Below the pieces are notes generated by a model that made no database searches, was not told where the DNA came from, and saw only the letters and a program-made list of their open reading frames with translations. A DNA stretch of 64,000 bases, taken from assembly GCF_023715105.1 (NCBI RefSeq), contig NZ_JAMBNO010000008.1:1-64000 (forward strand), in the 5' to 3' direction. The DNA comes from Hydrogenophaga intermedia (GTDB lineage Bacteria; Pseudomonadota; Gammaproteobacteria; Burkholderiales; Burkholderiaceae_C). The position numbers and the translations under genes are program-made. Every line of letters starts with the position of its first letter. Within the stretch, counting starts at the first letter, position 1. This document shows positions 31,240-39,969 of the stretch, piece after piece.

Positions 31240-32520
31240 ATGGCCCTGATCGTTCACAAGTACGGCGGCACCTCCATGGGGTCGACCGAGCGCATCCGCA
31301 ACGTCGCCCGCCGCGTCGCCAAATGGCACAAGGCCGGCCACCAGATGGTGGTGGTGCCTAGCGCCATGAGCGGCGAGACCAACCGCCTGCTCGGCCTGGC
31401 CAAGGAACTGGCGCCCGCGAAGCAGAGCAAGGCCTACGGCCGCGAACTCGACATGCTGGCCGCCACCGGCGAGCAGGCTTCCTCCGCGCTGCTGGCGATC
31501 GCGCTGCAGGCCGAAGGCCTGGAGGCGGTGAGCTACGCCGGTTGGCAGGTGCCCATCAAGACCAACGATGCCTACACCAAGGCCCGCATCGAGTCGATCG
31601 ACGACGCCCGTGTGCGCGCCGACCTCGCCGCCGGCAAGGTCGTCATCGTCACCGGCTTCCAGGGCATCGATGAGGGCGGCAACATCACCACGCTGGGCCG
31701 CGGCGGCAGCGACACCTCGGCCGTGGCCGTGGCGGCGGCGCTCAAGGCCGCCGAGTGCCTGATCTACACCGACGTCGACGGCGTCTACACCACCGACCCG
31801 CGCGTGGTGCCCGAGGCGCGCCGCCTGCTGCGCGTGAGCTTCGAGGAAATGCTCGAGATGGCCAGCATGGGCTCCAAGGTGCTGCAGATCCGCTCGGTGG
31901 AGTTCGCGGGCAAGTACCGCGTGCCGCTGCGCGTGCTCTCCAGCTTCACGCCCTGGGACATCGACCTGAACGAAGAAGCCGCCTCCGGCACCCTGATCAC
32001 TTTCGAGGAAGACGAAGCCATGGAACAAGCCGTCGTATCCGGCATTGCCTTCAACCGCGACGAGGCCAAGGTCTCGGTGCTCGGTGTGCCCGACAAGCCC
32101 GGCATCGCCGCGCAGATCCTGGGCGCGGTGGCCGACGCCAACATCGAGGTCGACGTCATCATCCAGAACCTGAGCAAGGACGGCAAGACCGACTTCAGCT
32201 TCACGGTGCACCGCAACGACTACCAGAAGACGCTGGATCTGCTCAAGGCGCAGGTGCTGCCCTCGCTTGGCGCCGCCGACGTGGTGGGCGACAACCGCAT
32301 CTGCAAGGTCAGCATCGTGGGCATCGGCATGCGCAGCCACGTGGGCGTTGCCAGCCGCATGTTCCGTTGCCTCAGCACCGAGGGCATCAACATCCAGATG
32401 ATCTCCACCTCGGAGATCAAGACCTCCGTCGTGATCGACGAGAAGTACATGGAACTCGCCGTGCGTGCCCTGCACCGCGAGTTCGATCTCGACCAGACCG
32501 CCGACAAGATCGGCGGCTGA
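31240..32520 (+). CDS. lysC: Aspartate kinase
   Basis: 426 aa from ATG 31240 (MALIVHKYGGTSMGS). A longer GTG-started frame at 31183 is not favoured. Kinase motifs KYGGTSMGS, GRELDMLAATGEQ and TLGRGGSDTSAVAVA are present. The C-terminal part has two ACT domains (about 265-426), including VSVLGVPDKPGIAAQIL and SIVGIGMRSHVGVASRMF, which bind lysine and threonine as feedback inhibitors. First step of the aspartate-family amino acid pathway. Confidence 0.97.
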   Translation: MALIVHKYGGTSMGSTERIRNVARRVAKWHKAGHQMVVVPSAMSGETNRLLGLAKELAPAKQSKAYGRELDMLAATGEQASSALLAIALQAEGLEAVSYAGWQVPIKTNDAYTKARIESIDDARVRADLAAGKVVIVTGFQGIDEGGNITTLGRGGSDTSAVAVAAALKAAECLIYTDVDGVYTTDPRVVPEARRLLRVSFEEMLEMASMGSKVLQIRSVEFAGKYRVPLRVLSSFTPWDIDLNEEAASGTLITFEEDEAMEQAVVSGIAFNRDEAKVSVLGVPDKPGIAAQILGAVADANIEVDVIIQNLSKDGKTDFSFTVHRNDYQKTLDLLKAQVLPSLGAADVVGDNRICKVSIVGIGMRSHVGVASRMFRCLSTEGINIQMISTSEIKTSVVIDEKYMELAVRALHREFDLDQTADKIGG

Positions 32521-32564
32521 GCGGTCGTCCCGTGTTGTGCTTTGGGGCATAATGCGGGGCTTCC

Positions 32565-32657
32565 GGAGTGATGACCGAGTGGCCGAAGGTGCTCCCCTGC
32601 TAAGGGAGTATGGGGTGTAGAGCCTCATCGAGGGTTCGAATCCCTCTCACTCCGCCA
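32565..32657 (+). tRNA. tRNA-Ser(GCT)
   Basis: 93 nt with an encoded CCA (32655-32657). Acceptor stem GGAGTGA pairs with TCACTCC; the anticodon loop CTGCTAA lies between CTCCC and GGGAG, with anticodon GCT at 32599-32601. The T arm contains GGTTCGAATCC, and a long variable arm marks a class II tRNA, as expected for serine. It reads AGC/AGU. A possible -10 CATAAT lies at 32548-32553. Confidence 0.97.
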
Positions 32658-32670
32658 AGTGTTCGAATGC

Positions 32671-32701
32671 AAAGGCGCCCCCCGGGGCGCCTTTGTTTTT
32701 T
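32671..32701 (+). terminator. Rho-independent terminator after tRNA-Ser
   Basis: AAAGGCGCCC (32671-32680) pairs with GGGCGCCTTT (32685-32694), followed by GTTTTTT. The 10-bp stem sits 14 nt after the tRNA. Confidence 0.85.
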
Positions 32702-32719
32702 CCGTCGCACACCACGCCC

Positions 32720-33616
32720 ATGTCCCAGAGCCTCTCGCGCACCGCCTTCGCCACGCTGCTGCTCATCGCCTTCATGATGGGCGCGAACCACGTGGCCGCG
32801 CGCCTGGCCTTCGACCATGGCGTGACGGTGGCCACCGCCGTCACCTTCCGCAGCGGCGTGACGGCGCTGGTGGTGGCGGCCATCCTGCTGGCCTACCGCG
32901 TGCCCTTGAAGCTGCAGGCGAATCACCGCAAAGCGCTGCCCGCGATCGGTCTGCTGATCGGCATCCAGAGCCTGTGCCTGTATGCCGCCGTGGCGCGCCT
33001 GCCGGTGGCGCTGGCGCTGCTGGCGTTCAACACCTACCCGCTGTGGACGGCGCTGTGGGCGCGCGTGGTCTACGGCCAGAAACCGGCACCTCACCTGCTC
33101 AAGGCCATGCCCCTGATGCTGCTCGGTCTCGCGCTCGCGCTCGACGTGTCGGGCGCGGCCTCGGGCCTGGGCGCGGGCGGGCACTGGGCGCGCATCGGCG
33201 TGGGCGTGGCGTTTGCGCTCGCGGCGGCGGCGAGCTTCGGCCTGGCGCTGGTGTTCACGCAGCACGAGGCGGGTGACCTGGATGGCCGTGTGCGCACCGC
33301 CAGCACCATGGGCATTGTGGCCGTCATCGCGCTGGTCGCGAGCGCCACGCAGGGCGGCCTGCACTTCCCGAATGCGTTGCCGGGCTGGTGGGGTCTGCTG
33401 GGCCTGACCTTTCTCTACGGCACCGCTTTCACCATCATGTTCACCGTGCTGCCGCGCCTGGGCGTGGTGGGCAATTCGGCCATCATGAACATCGAGCCGA
33501 TCTTTGCCCTGGTGCTGGCCTGGGTGTTCCTGGGGCAGTCGATCGCGGCGATTCAGGTCGCGGGCGGCCTGATCGTGGTGGCCACGGTGATGTGGCTCGG
33601 GCTTCGCAAGGGCTGA
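32720..33616 (+). CDS. EamA/DMT-family inner-membrane transporter
   Basis: 298 aa with ten predicted transmembrane helices in two EamA repeats. The second repeat has the typical GVVGNSAIMNIEPIFALVLAW-like stretch, ending in VFLGQSIAAIQVAGG. The start MSQSLSRT (ATG 32720) was chosen over an upstream ATG that begins in the terminator T-tract. The DMT family exports diverse metabolites such as amino acids; the substrate cannot be read. It faces hslR, with 7 nt between the stops. Confidence 0.85.
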   Translation: MSQSLSRTAFATLLLIAFMMGANHVAARLAFDHGVTVATAVTFRSGVTALVVAAILLAYRVPLKLQANHRKALPAIGLLIGIQSLCLYAAVARLPVALALLAFNTYPLWTALWARVVYGQKPAPHLLKAMPLMLLGLALALDVSGAASGLGAGGHWARIGVGVAFALAAAASFGLALVFTQHEAGDLDGRVRTASTMGIVAVIALVASATQGGLHFPNALPGWWGLLGLTFLYGTAFTIMFTVLPRLGVVGNSAIMNIEPIFALVLAWVFLGQSIAAIQVAGGLIVVATVMWLGLRKG

Positions 33617-33623
33617 AGACAGC

Positions 33624-34052
33624 TCAGTCGCGCTCGTCGTCCACCGAGGCGCTCCAGCGACTGCCCCAATCCTTGAGGGTGCGCCGGTCACGCTTGGTGG
33701 GGCGACCCATGGGCTGACTCAGAGCGGGCTCCGGGGCCAGGCGGCGCTGCTCGGCCATGGCCAGGCGCCGCGCAATGGACTCGGCGGTTTCTTCATAGAG
33801 CTGTTGCGCCACGGGCGCGCTGCCCCGCACCGCGCTCAGGCCGCGCACCACCACGGCCCGCAGGTCTTGACCCTGGCGGAACTCGATGGTGTCGCCCACG
33901 CGGGGTTCGCGCGAGGCCTTGGCCACCTGGCCGTTGACGCGCACCTGGCCCTTGTCGATGGCTTCAGCGCTCAGGGCGCGCGTCTTGAAGAAGCGCGCAG
34001 CCCACAGCCATTTGTCCAGCCGCACGCGCGGCGAAGTGTCGGGTGTCGTCAT
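33624..34052 (-). CDS. hslR: HslR-type S4 RNA-binding heat-shock protein
   Basis: 142 aa. The N-terminal S4 domain is VRLDKWLWAARFFKTRALSA, continuing VRVNGQVAKASREPRVGD. The C-terminal tail is basic (GRPTKRDRRTLKDWGSRW). HslR (Hsp15) binds 50S subunits carrying stalled peptidyl-tRNA. The unusual feature is that its ATG overlaps the stop of the sensor kinase gene (ATGA), so it is the third gene of the tctD-tctE operon. Confidence 0.9.
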   Translation of the reverse strand: MTTPDTSPRVRLDKWLWAARFFKTRALSAEAIDKGQVRVNGQVAKASREPRVGDTIEFRQGQDLRAVVVRGLSAVRGSAPVAQQLYEETAESIARRLAMAEQRRLAPEPALSQPMGRPTKRDRRTLKDWGSRWSASVDDERD

Positions 34053-35473
34053 GTCAAGGGTTCGATGGGCAGTCTCACGGTGGCGTCCAGCCCAAGCACG
34101 GCACCCTCGACCACGCGGTTGTCGAGCGAGATGTTGCCGTCGATCGACTGCACGATGCCGAGGCAGATGGCCAGGCCCAGGCCCGAGCCCGCCAGGCTGG
34201 GGCCGGCGCCGTGGTCGGTGGCGAAAGGCTGGAACAGACGCTCGCGCAACGTTGGCGCAATGCCCGGCCCACTGTCGCGAACCAGCAGCACGGCCTGCCC
34301 GGCCTCGTGGTGCAGGCTCAGTTGCAGCGTGCCGCCGGCTGGCGAATGCTTGATGGCGTTGTGCAGCAGGTTGCGCGTGACCTCGCGCAGCGCCCACTCG
34401 TGCGCGCGCACGGGCGTGCGTCCCGGCAGGTCAAGCTGGAAATCCAGGTTGCGATCGGCGATCAGGGCCGAGAGGTCGAGTGATACCGCGCGCACGGTCT
34501 GGGCCCAGTCACTCACGGGCGCATCGCGGTGCTGGCGCATTTGCTCCACCTTGGCCAGCGCGAGCATCTGGTTGGCCAGCTCGGTGGCTCGCTCCACGGT
34601 GTGGGAGATTTCTTCCAGCGCCTGGCGCGGCTCCACGTCGCCGCGGCGGGCCGATTGCAGCTGCGTCTTGAGCACCGCCAGCGGCGTGCGCAACTGGTGC
34701 GAGGTGTCACGCACGAAACGCTTCTGGTGATTCAGCAGATGCGACAAGCGCTGCATGTGCTGGTTGGTCGCGTCCAGCAGCGGGAGCAGCTCGCGCGGTG
34801 CGTCGCTGGTGGGCAGCGGCGACAGATCGTCCTCGCGCCGCTGCACCAGCGCCTGGCTGAGTTCTCGCACCGGCCGGGTGGCCAGCTGCACCACCAGCAC
34901 CACCACGAACGCGATGACGGCCAGCATGGCGGCCTGGCGCCACAGCGTGTCGATGAGGATCTGGCGCGCCAGCGTCTCCCGCAGTTCCAGCGTCTCGGCC
35001 ACCTGGATCACTGCCATGCCCTGGCCCTGCACACCGGCCACCGGTTGCAGCAGCACGGCCATGCGCACAGGCGCGCCCCGGTATTCGTCGTCGTAGAAGT
35101 TCACCAGCGCCGCGTAGATGCTGTTCACCGGCACCGACTTGCGTGGCTCGGGCATGTCTTCGAAACCCGAGACCATCTCACCCTTGAAGCCCAGCACGCG
35201 GTAGTAGAGGCGGCTGCGGTTGTCCGCCTCGAAGGCCTCGAGCGCCGAGTAGAGCAACGTGGCCTGCACGCTGACGTCATCGCCGCTGCCTTGCACCTGC
35301 AGCTGTTCGCTCAGCGACTTCGCCGTCGCCAGCAGTGTGCGGTCGTACGCGGTGTCGGCCGCGGCCAGTGCCTGGCGGTACAGCACCGAGGTGTTGAACA
35401 CCACATAGCCGAATACGGGCAGCAGAATGCCCAGCAGCAGGGTGCGGCGCAACGAACGCGCGCGCGGCTTCAT
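34049..35473 (-). CDS. tctE: TctE-like sensor histidine kinase
   Basis: 474 aa from ATG 35473. Two transmembrane helices (about 11-31 and 170-190) bracket a periplasmic sensor region of the 2CSK_N type (AAADTAYDRTLLATAKSLSE is the entry). HAMP-like linker follows, then the phospho-His motif FVRDTSHQLRTPLAVLKTQL, N-box NLLHNAIKHSP, and G-boxes RDSGPGI and GSGLGLAI. It is coupled to the response regulator (ATGA) and divergent from tctCBA, so it likely senses the tricarboxylate imported by that system. Confidence 0.85.
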   Translation of the reverse strand: MKPRARSLRRTLLLGILLPVFGYVVFNTSVLYRQALAAADTAYDRTLLATAKSLSEQLQVQGSGDDVSVQATLLYSALEAFEADNRSRLYYRVLGFKGEMVSGFEDMPEPRKSVPVNSIYAALVNFYDDEYRGAPVRMAVLLQPVAGVQGQGMAVIQVAETLELRETLARQILIDTLWRQAAMLAVIAFVVVLVVQLATRPVRELSQALVQRREDDLSPLPTSDAPRELLPLLDATNQHMQRLSHLLNHQKRFVRDTSHQLRTPLAVLKTQLQSARRGDVEPRQALEEISHTVERATELANQMLALAKVEQMRQHRDAPVSDWAQTVRAVSLDLSALIADRNLDFQLDLPGRTPVRAHEWALREVTRNLLHNAIKHSPAGGTLQLSLHHEAGQAVLLVRDSGPGIAPTLRERLFQPFATDHGAGPSLAGSGLGLAICLGIVQSIDGNISLDNRVVEGAVLGLDATVRLPIEPLT

Positions 35474-36144
35474 GTCGATCCGGCTTTGAGCAGGTAGCCC
35501 AAACCGCGCAAGGTGACCAACTGTGCGCCGGTGTGCGCGATCTTCTTGCGCAGGCGGTAGGCCACCACCTCGATCGCCTCGGGCTGCACGTCGCGCTCGC
35601 CCGGAAACACCAGCTCGAAAAGCCGTTCCTTGGCGATGGCATGCCCCGGGCGGGCCAGCACCGCGCGCAGCAGGGCCATCTCGCGTGGCGTGAGTTCGAG
35701 CGGCTTGTCCTGGTGGTAGACGACGCCGCTGTCGCGGTCGACCGCCATGCCACACCAGGCGGTGGCGGGCGGGGCGTCGCTGCCGCTGTTGCGCCGCATC
35801 AGGGCGCGCACGCGGGCCTCCAGTTCGTCGAGGTCGAAGGGTTTGGGCAGGTAGTCGTCGGCCCCGGTGTTCAGGCCCAGGATGCGGTCGCCCACGGTGC
35901 CGCGCGCGGTGAGGATGATCACCGGCGTGTGCAGTCCCTCGGCGCGGGCCTGGGCCAGCACCTCCAGGCCGTCCTTGCCCGGCAGCGAGAGGTCCAGCAG
36001 CACGGCATCGGGTTGCGTCTGGCGCCACACCTCCACGGCGCGCAAGCCGTTGTCGCAACCCACCACCTGCAGGCCGCGCCGCTCGAACGAGCGGCTCAGC
36101 GTGGCCTGCATGGCGGGGTTGTCCTCGATCAGCAGCAGCTTCAT
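35470..36144 (-). CDS. tctD: TctD-like OmpR-family response regulator
   Basis: 224 aa. The receiver domain (1-118) has acidic pocket EDN, phospho-acceptor Asp in AVLLDLSLPGKDGLEVL (about residue 51), and the KP motif DYLPKPF. The C-terminal winged helix (about 128-220) includes LTPREMALLRAVLARPG and TLRGLGYLLKAG. It is the first gene of tctD-tctE-hslR and lies 119 nt from the divergent tctC start. The shared gap is the likely binding region for control of tctCBA. Confidence 0.86.
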   Translation of the reverse strand: MKLLLIEDNPAMQATLSRSFERRGLQVVGCDNGLRAVEVWRQTQPDAVLLDLSLPGKDGLEVLAQARAEGLHTPVIILTARGTVGDRILGLNTGADDYLPKPFDLDELEARVRALMRRNSGSDAPPATAWCGMAVDRDSGVVYHQDKPLELTPREMALLRAVLARPGHAIAKERLFELVFPGERDVQPEAIEVVAYRLRKKIAHTGAQLVTLRGLGYLLKAGST

Positions 36145-36263
36145 CCGTGGCGGATTATCCGGTGGCAGACATCAGGGTTTCTCCGGAGGGTCAGGACAGC
36201 CAACTGACAGCGCTGCGGCGCAAGATGCCCGGCGTCGAGTTCCCTCAACCAAGGAGACAAACC

Positions 36264-37223
36264 ATGCGTCGCGATACCTTCCTCAAATCCCTGGCCGCGC
36301 TGGCCGCTGCCGGCGCCGTGCCCTCGCTGGCCTGGGCCAACGCCAACATCAAGATGATGATTCCCGCCAACCCGGGCGGTGGCTGGGACGGCACGGGCCG
36401 CGCGCTTGGCGAGGCTCTGCGCGATGCCGGCGTGGCCTCGACGGTCACCTTCGAGAACAAGGGCGGTGCCGCCGGTGCCATCGGCCTGGCGCAGTTCTTC
36501 AACGCCAGCAAGGGCGACCCGAACGCGCTCATGGTGATGGGCGCCGTCATGCTGGGCGGCATCATCACCGGCAAGCCGCCGGTGTCGATCACGCAGGTCA
36601 CGCCGATTGCACGGCTCACCACCGAATACAACGTGTTCGTGCTGCCGGCCGAGTCGCCGCTCAAGACCATAAAGGACGTGGTCGAGCAGCTCAAGAAGGA
36701 CCCGGGCAGCGTCAAGTGGGGCGGCGGCTCGCGCGGCTCCACCGAGCACATTGCCGCGGCGCAGATTGCGCAGGCCGTGGGTGTGCCCGCCGCGAAGATC
36801 AACTACGTGCCGTTCCGTGGCGGCGGCGAGGCGGTGGCCGCCATCCTGGGTGGTAACGTCACCGTGGGCGGCAGCGGCTACAGCGAGTTCCAGCCCTACA
36901 TCGAGAGCGGCAAGATGCGCGCGATCGCGGTCACCTCGGGCAAGCGGCTCGACGGCATCAACGTGCCGACGCTGAAGGAGCAGGGCATCGACGTGGAGAT
37001 CGGCAACTGGCGCGGCGTGTACGGCGCGGCCGGCATCACCCCGGCTCAGCGCGACGCACTGGTCGCGATGATCGTCAAGGCCACGCAGAGCAAGGCCTGG
37101 GCCGAGGCGGTGAAGAAGAACAACTGGACGCCCGCGCTGCTGACCGGCAAGGCCTTCGAGGAGTTCGTGGACCGCGACTTCTCCACCCTGCGCGCGACCA
37201 TGGTGCGCGCCGGCATGGTCTGA
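36264..37223 (+). CDS. tctC: Periplasmic binding protein TctC of a tripartite tricarboxylate transporter
   Basis: 319 aa from ATG 36264, with AAGGAG 7 nt upstream. The signal peptide is MRRDTFLKSLAALAAAGAVP, cleaved near LAWA. The mature Bug/TctC fold has IPANPGGGWDGTGRALGEAL and VPFRGGGEAVAAILGGNVTVG, the ligand-loop signatures. TctC captures citrate-like tri- or dicarboxylates for TctAB. The exact ligand is not readable. Confidence 0.93.
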   Translation: MRRDTFLKSLAALAAAGAVPSLAWANANIKMMIPANPGGGWDGTGRALGEALRDAGVASTVTFENKGGAAGAIGLAQFFNASKGDPNALMVMGAVMLGGIITGKPPVSITQVTPIARLTTEYNVFVLPAESPLKTIKDVVEQLKKDPGSVKWGGGSRGSTEHIAAAQIAQAVGVPAAKINYVPFRGGGEAVAAILGGNVTVGGSGYSEFQPYIESGKMRAIAVTSGKRLDGINVPTLKEQGIDVEIGNWRGVYGAAGITPAQRDALVAMIVKATQSKAWAEAVKKNNWTPALLTGKAFEEFVDRDFSTLRATMVRAGMV

Positions 37224-37235
37224 CGAAAGCGAGCG

Positions 37236-37757
37236 ATGAGCGAGATGCAGCAGGCCGCGCCTTCACGCGCGGGCCAAGTGGCAATCGGCCTGGGCGCGCT
37301 GGGTGTGGCCGCCGTGCTCGCCGTGGGCGCCTGGCAGATTCCCTCGGCCGCAGGCTATTCGGGCGTGGGGCCCGACTTCCTGCCGTGGGTGATGTGTGCG
37401 GCCATGGCCGTGTGCGGCGTGGTGCTGGTCTGGCAGGCACTCAACGGTGGCTGGCGCGACCTGGAGGTACCCTCGGGTGCGGCACAGGGCGACTGGCGTG
37501 CGCTCGCCTGGGTGGCCGTGGGCGTGATCGCCAACGCCTCGCTCATCACCACCATCGGCTTCGTGCTGAGCTGCACGCTGTGCTACACGCTCGCGGTGCG
37601 CGGCCTGCGCTTGAGCGAGGGCCGTGCGGGCGGCGGGGTTCGGCGGACCTTTGTCGACGTGGTGACGGGTGTGCTGATCTCGGCGCCCGTCTACTGGGTG
37701 TTCACGAAGCTGCTCGCCGTGAACCTGCCCGGCATCAGCGCCAGCGGCTGGATCTGA
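37236..37757 (+). CDS. tctB: Small membrane subunit TctB
   Basis: 173 aa with four hydrophobic segments (about 14-30, 44-62, 85-108, 137-155), matching TctB. IGLGALGVAAVLAVGAWQIP and GPDFLPWVMC near the N-terminus are family features. It starts 12 nt after tctC. TctB is the small integral subunit required with TctA for uptake. Confidence 0.9.
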   Translation: MSEMQQAAPSRAGQVAIGLGALGVAAVLAVGAWQIPSAAGYSGVGPDFLPWVMCAAMAVCGVVLVWQALNGGWRDLEVPSGAAQGDWRALAWVAVGVIANASLITTIGFVLSCTLCYTLAVRGLRLSEGRAGGGVRRTFVDVVTGVLISAPVYWVFTKLLAVNLPGISASGWI

Positions 37758-37759
37758 CC

Positions 37760-37841
37760 ATGTGCCCCAACGCACATCGCTTCGTTTGTTCGCTGCCCTC
37801 CCAGGGGGCGCAGGCCTCCCTTGGGGCGGCCCGGCGGGAGG
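37760..37841. repeat. GC-rich intergenic repeat between tctB and tctA
   Basis: This stretch contains CCCTCCCAGGGGGCGC and ends GGGGCGGCCCGGCGGGAG. It shares the CCCTC-AGGGGGCGC hairpin and the GGCGGCCCG end with the interval at 49339-49432. I know similar short palindromic spacers from Comamonadaceae genomes. Its GGGAG end also supplies the tctA ribosome site. Confidence 0.55.
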
Positions 37842-37847
37842 CCTGAC

Positions 37848-39338
37848 ATGGGCGACATCCTCACCCAACTCATGGGTGGCTTTGCCACCGCTGCCACCCC
37901 CATCAACCTGCTGTGGGCGCTGGCGGGCTGCGCGCTCGGCACGGCCATTGGTGTGCTGCCGGGCCTGGGCCCGGCCGTCACGGTGGCCATGCTGCTGCCC
38001 ATCACCGGCCAGGTGGAACCCACCGCGTCGATGATCTTCTTCGCCGGCATCTACTACGGTGCCATGTACGGCGGCTCGACCACGTCGATCCTGCTCAACA
38101 CCCCGGGCGAGACCGGCACCATGGTGACCGCGCTCGAAGGCTTCAAGATGGCCCGCAACGGCCGTGCCGGTGCCGCATTGGCCACCGCCGCCATCGGCTC
38201 CTTCGTGGCCGGCACCATCGGCACGGTGCTGGTCACGTTGTTCGCGCCCTTCCTGGCCGAATTCGCCGTGCGCCTGGGCCCGCCCGAGTACTTCTGCCTC
38301 ATGCTGCTGGCCTTCACCACGGTGAGCGCGGTGCTCGGCAAGAGCGCGCTGCGCGGCCTCACCGCGCTGTTCCTCGGGCTTTCGCTCGGGTTGGTGGGCA
38401 TTGACCAGATCACCGCGCAGGTGCGCTACACCGGCGGCATCCTGGAGTTCATGGATGGCGTGGAAGTGGTGCTGGTGGCAGTGGGCCTGTTCGCGGTGAC
38501 GGAGGCGCTCTACAACGCCTTGTACGAAGGCCGCATGCAGACCACCATGAACCGCTTGACCAAGGTGCACATGACCCGCTCGGAGTGGCGCCGCTCCTGG
38601 CCTGCCTGGTTGCGTGGCACCGCCATCGGTTTTCCGTTCGGCACCATCCCGGCCGGCGGCGCCGAGATCCCGACCTTCCTGAGCTACGCGACCGAGCGCA
38701 AGCTTGCCAGCCCCGAGGTGAAGGAAAGCTTCGGCACCACCGGGGCCATCGAAGGCGTGGCCGGCCCCGAGGCCGCGAACAACGCATCCGTCACCGCCAC
38801 GCTGGTGCCGCTGCTCACGCTGGGCATTCCCACCACCGTCACCGCGGCCATCTTGCTGTCTGCGCTGCAGAACTACGGCATCAACGCCGGGCCGCAGCTG
38901 TTCCAGACCTCGTCGACGCTGGTGTGGGCGCTGATCGCCTCGCTCTACATCGGCAACGTGATGCTGCTGGTGCTCAACCTGCCGATGGTGGGCCTGTGGG
39001 TGCAGTTGCTCAAGATTCCGCGGCCTCAGCTCTACGCGGGCATCCTGATCTTCGCCACCGTGGGCGTGTACGGCATGCGCCAGAGTGCCTTCGACCTGTT
39101 CCTCATGCTCGGCATCGGTCTGCTCGGGGTGCTCATGCGCCGCTTCGACTTCCCTGCCGCCCCGGTGATCGTGGGCCTCATCCTCGGGCCGCTGGCCGAG
39201 GCGCAGATGCGCAACGCGCTGTCCATCGGCGAGGGCAACTGGATGGTCTTCGTGCAGCGGCCGATGTCGCTCACGCTGTTGATCGTGGTGGTGGGGGTTC
39301 TGGTGGTGCCGCGGTTGCTGGCGCTTCGGCGGCGCTGA
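37848..39338 (+). CDS. tctA: Large membrane subunit TctA
   Basis: 496 aa from ATG 37848, with GGGAG 8 nt upstream. About twelve transmembrane helices. TctA signatures are present in both repeats: [19 protein letters not shown], then [17 protein letters not shown], and [17 protein letters not shown] with [17 protein letters not shown]. It forms the translocation path with TctB. A 631-nt non-coding gap follows. Confidence 0.95.
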   Translation: MGDILTQLMGGFATAATPINLLWALAGCALGTAIGVLPGLGPAVTVAMLLPITGQVEPTASMIFFAGIYYGAMYGGSTTSILLNTPGETGTMVTALEGFKMARNGRAGAALATAAIGSFVAGTIGTVLVTLFAPFLAEFAVRLGPPEYFCLMLLAFTTVSAVLGKSALRGLTALFLGLSLGLVGIDQITAQVRYTGGILEFMDGVEVVLVAVGLFAVTEALYNALYEGRMQTTMNRLTKVHMTRSEWRRSWPAWLRGTAIGFPFGTIPAGGAEIPTFLSYATERKLASPEVKESFGTTGAIEGVAGPEAANNASVTATLVPLLTLGIPTTVTAAILLSALQNYGINAGPQLFQTSSTLVWALIASLYIGNVMLLVLNLPMVGLWVQLLKIPRPQLYAGILIFATVGVYGMRQSAFDLFLMLGIGLLGVLMRRFDFPAAPVIVGLILGPLAEAQMRNALSIGEGNWMVFVQRPMSLTLLIVVVGVLVVPRLLALRRR

Positions 39339-39376
39339 GTCTGCTCACTGCATTCACGTGCCACCTTGGGTGGCGG

Positions 39377-39605
39377 GCCGAGGGCTTGGGCTGTGTGGCC
39401 GGGGGCTTCACTGCGCTGCCCCTTCGGGGTCCGCTGCGGTGCTCGTCTGCGTGGCCCACGGCATAACTCGCTGCGCGGGCTGCGCCCGCTCCGCTCAGAC
39501 AGATGCCGTGAGTCAGATGACGAAGCGCGCTGCGCGCGCGGCCACGCAGCCTGTGCTCCTCGCCAGCGCACAGGCGCCCCCGTCCACACAGCCCACGCCC
39601 TCGGC
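39377..39605. repeat. Palindromic MITE-like element 1
   Basis: 229 bp bounded by 30-bp inverted ends: 39377-39406 (GCCGAGGGCTTGGGCTGTGT...) against 39576-39605, 28 of 30 matching. Inside is a core of about 80 nt (39460-39539) with GGCATAACTCGCTGC, a hairpin GCGGGC-TGC-GCCCGC (39475-39489), AGATGCCG, GAGTCAG and GAAGCGCGCTGCGCGCGC. The same blocks occur, inverted, in element 2. No open frame of note and no obvious target duplication. It fills the first part of the 39339-39969 gap. Confidence 0.75.
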
Positions 39606-39650
39606 AACGAGGTGTCGGCACGCCACCGGTGGAATACCAACCACGCTCGC

Positions 39651-39884
39651 GTCAGGGCGGTGCCCCTGGCTTTGGGGGCGCATGTGCGGCGCCGAGGAGC
39701 GCAGGGGGCAGGGCGGCGCGCGCAGCGCGCTTCCATGACTGACTCGCGGCATCTGTTTAGCGGAATGCGCGCAGCGCATGCAGCGAGTTATGCCGCGCGC
39801 CCTGCCTCCGAGCACCACAGGGAAGTCCTCGCGCAGCGAGGACCGCCGCAGTTGCGCCCCCAAAGCCAGGGGTACCGCCCTGAC
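39651..39884. repeat. Palindromic MITE-like element 2
   Basis: 234 bp bounded by 32-bp inverted ends: 39651-39682 (GTCAGGGCGGTGCCCCTGGC...) against 39853-39884, one mismatch. The core (39716-39794, complement strand) carries the same ordered blocks as element 1: GGCATAACTCGCTGC, TCCGCT, AGATGCCG, GAGTCAG and an identical 18-mer at 39716-39733. The apical hairpin is ATGCGC-TGC-GCGCAT, different in sequence from element 1 but again perfectly paired. The outer arms also differ from element 1. It lies 86 bp upstream of the sigma54 activator gene. Confidence 0.75.
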
Positions 39885-39969
39885 ATCCGCCACAAAAGCG
39901 GTACGTCACCCGCCCCCGAGCATGGAAACCCCGGGCCTGCCTCATACCACCCAGGGGTACCATCTCCCC

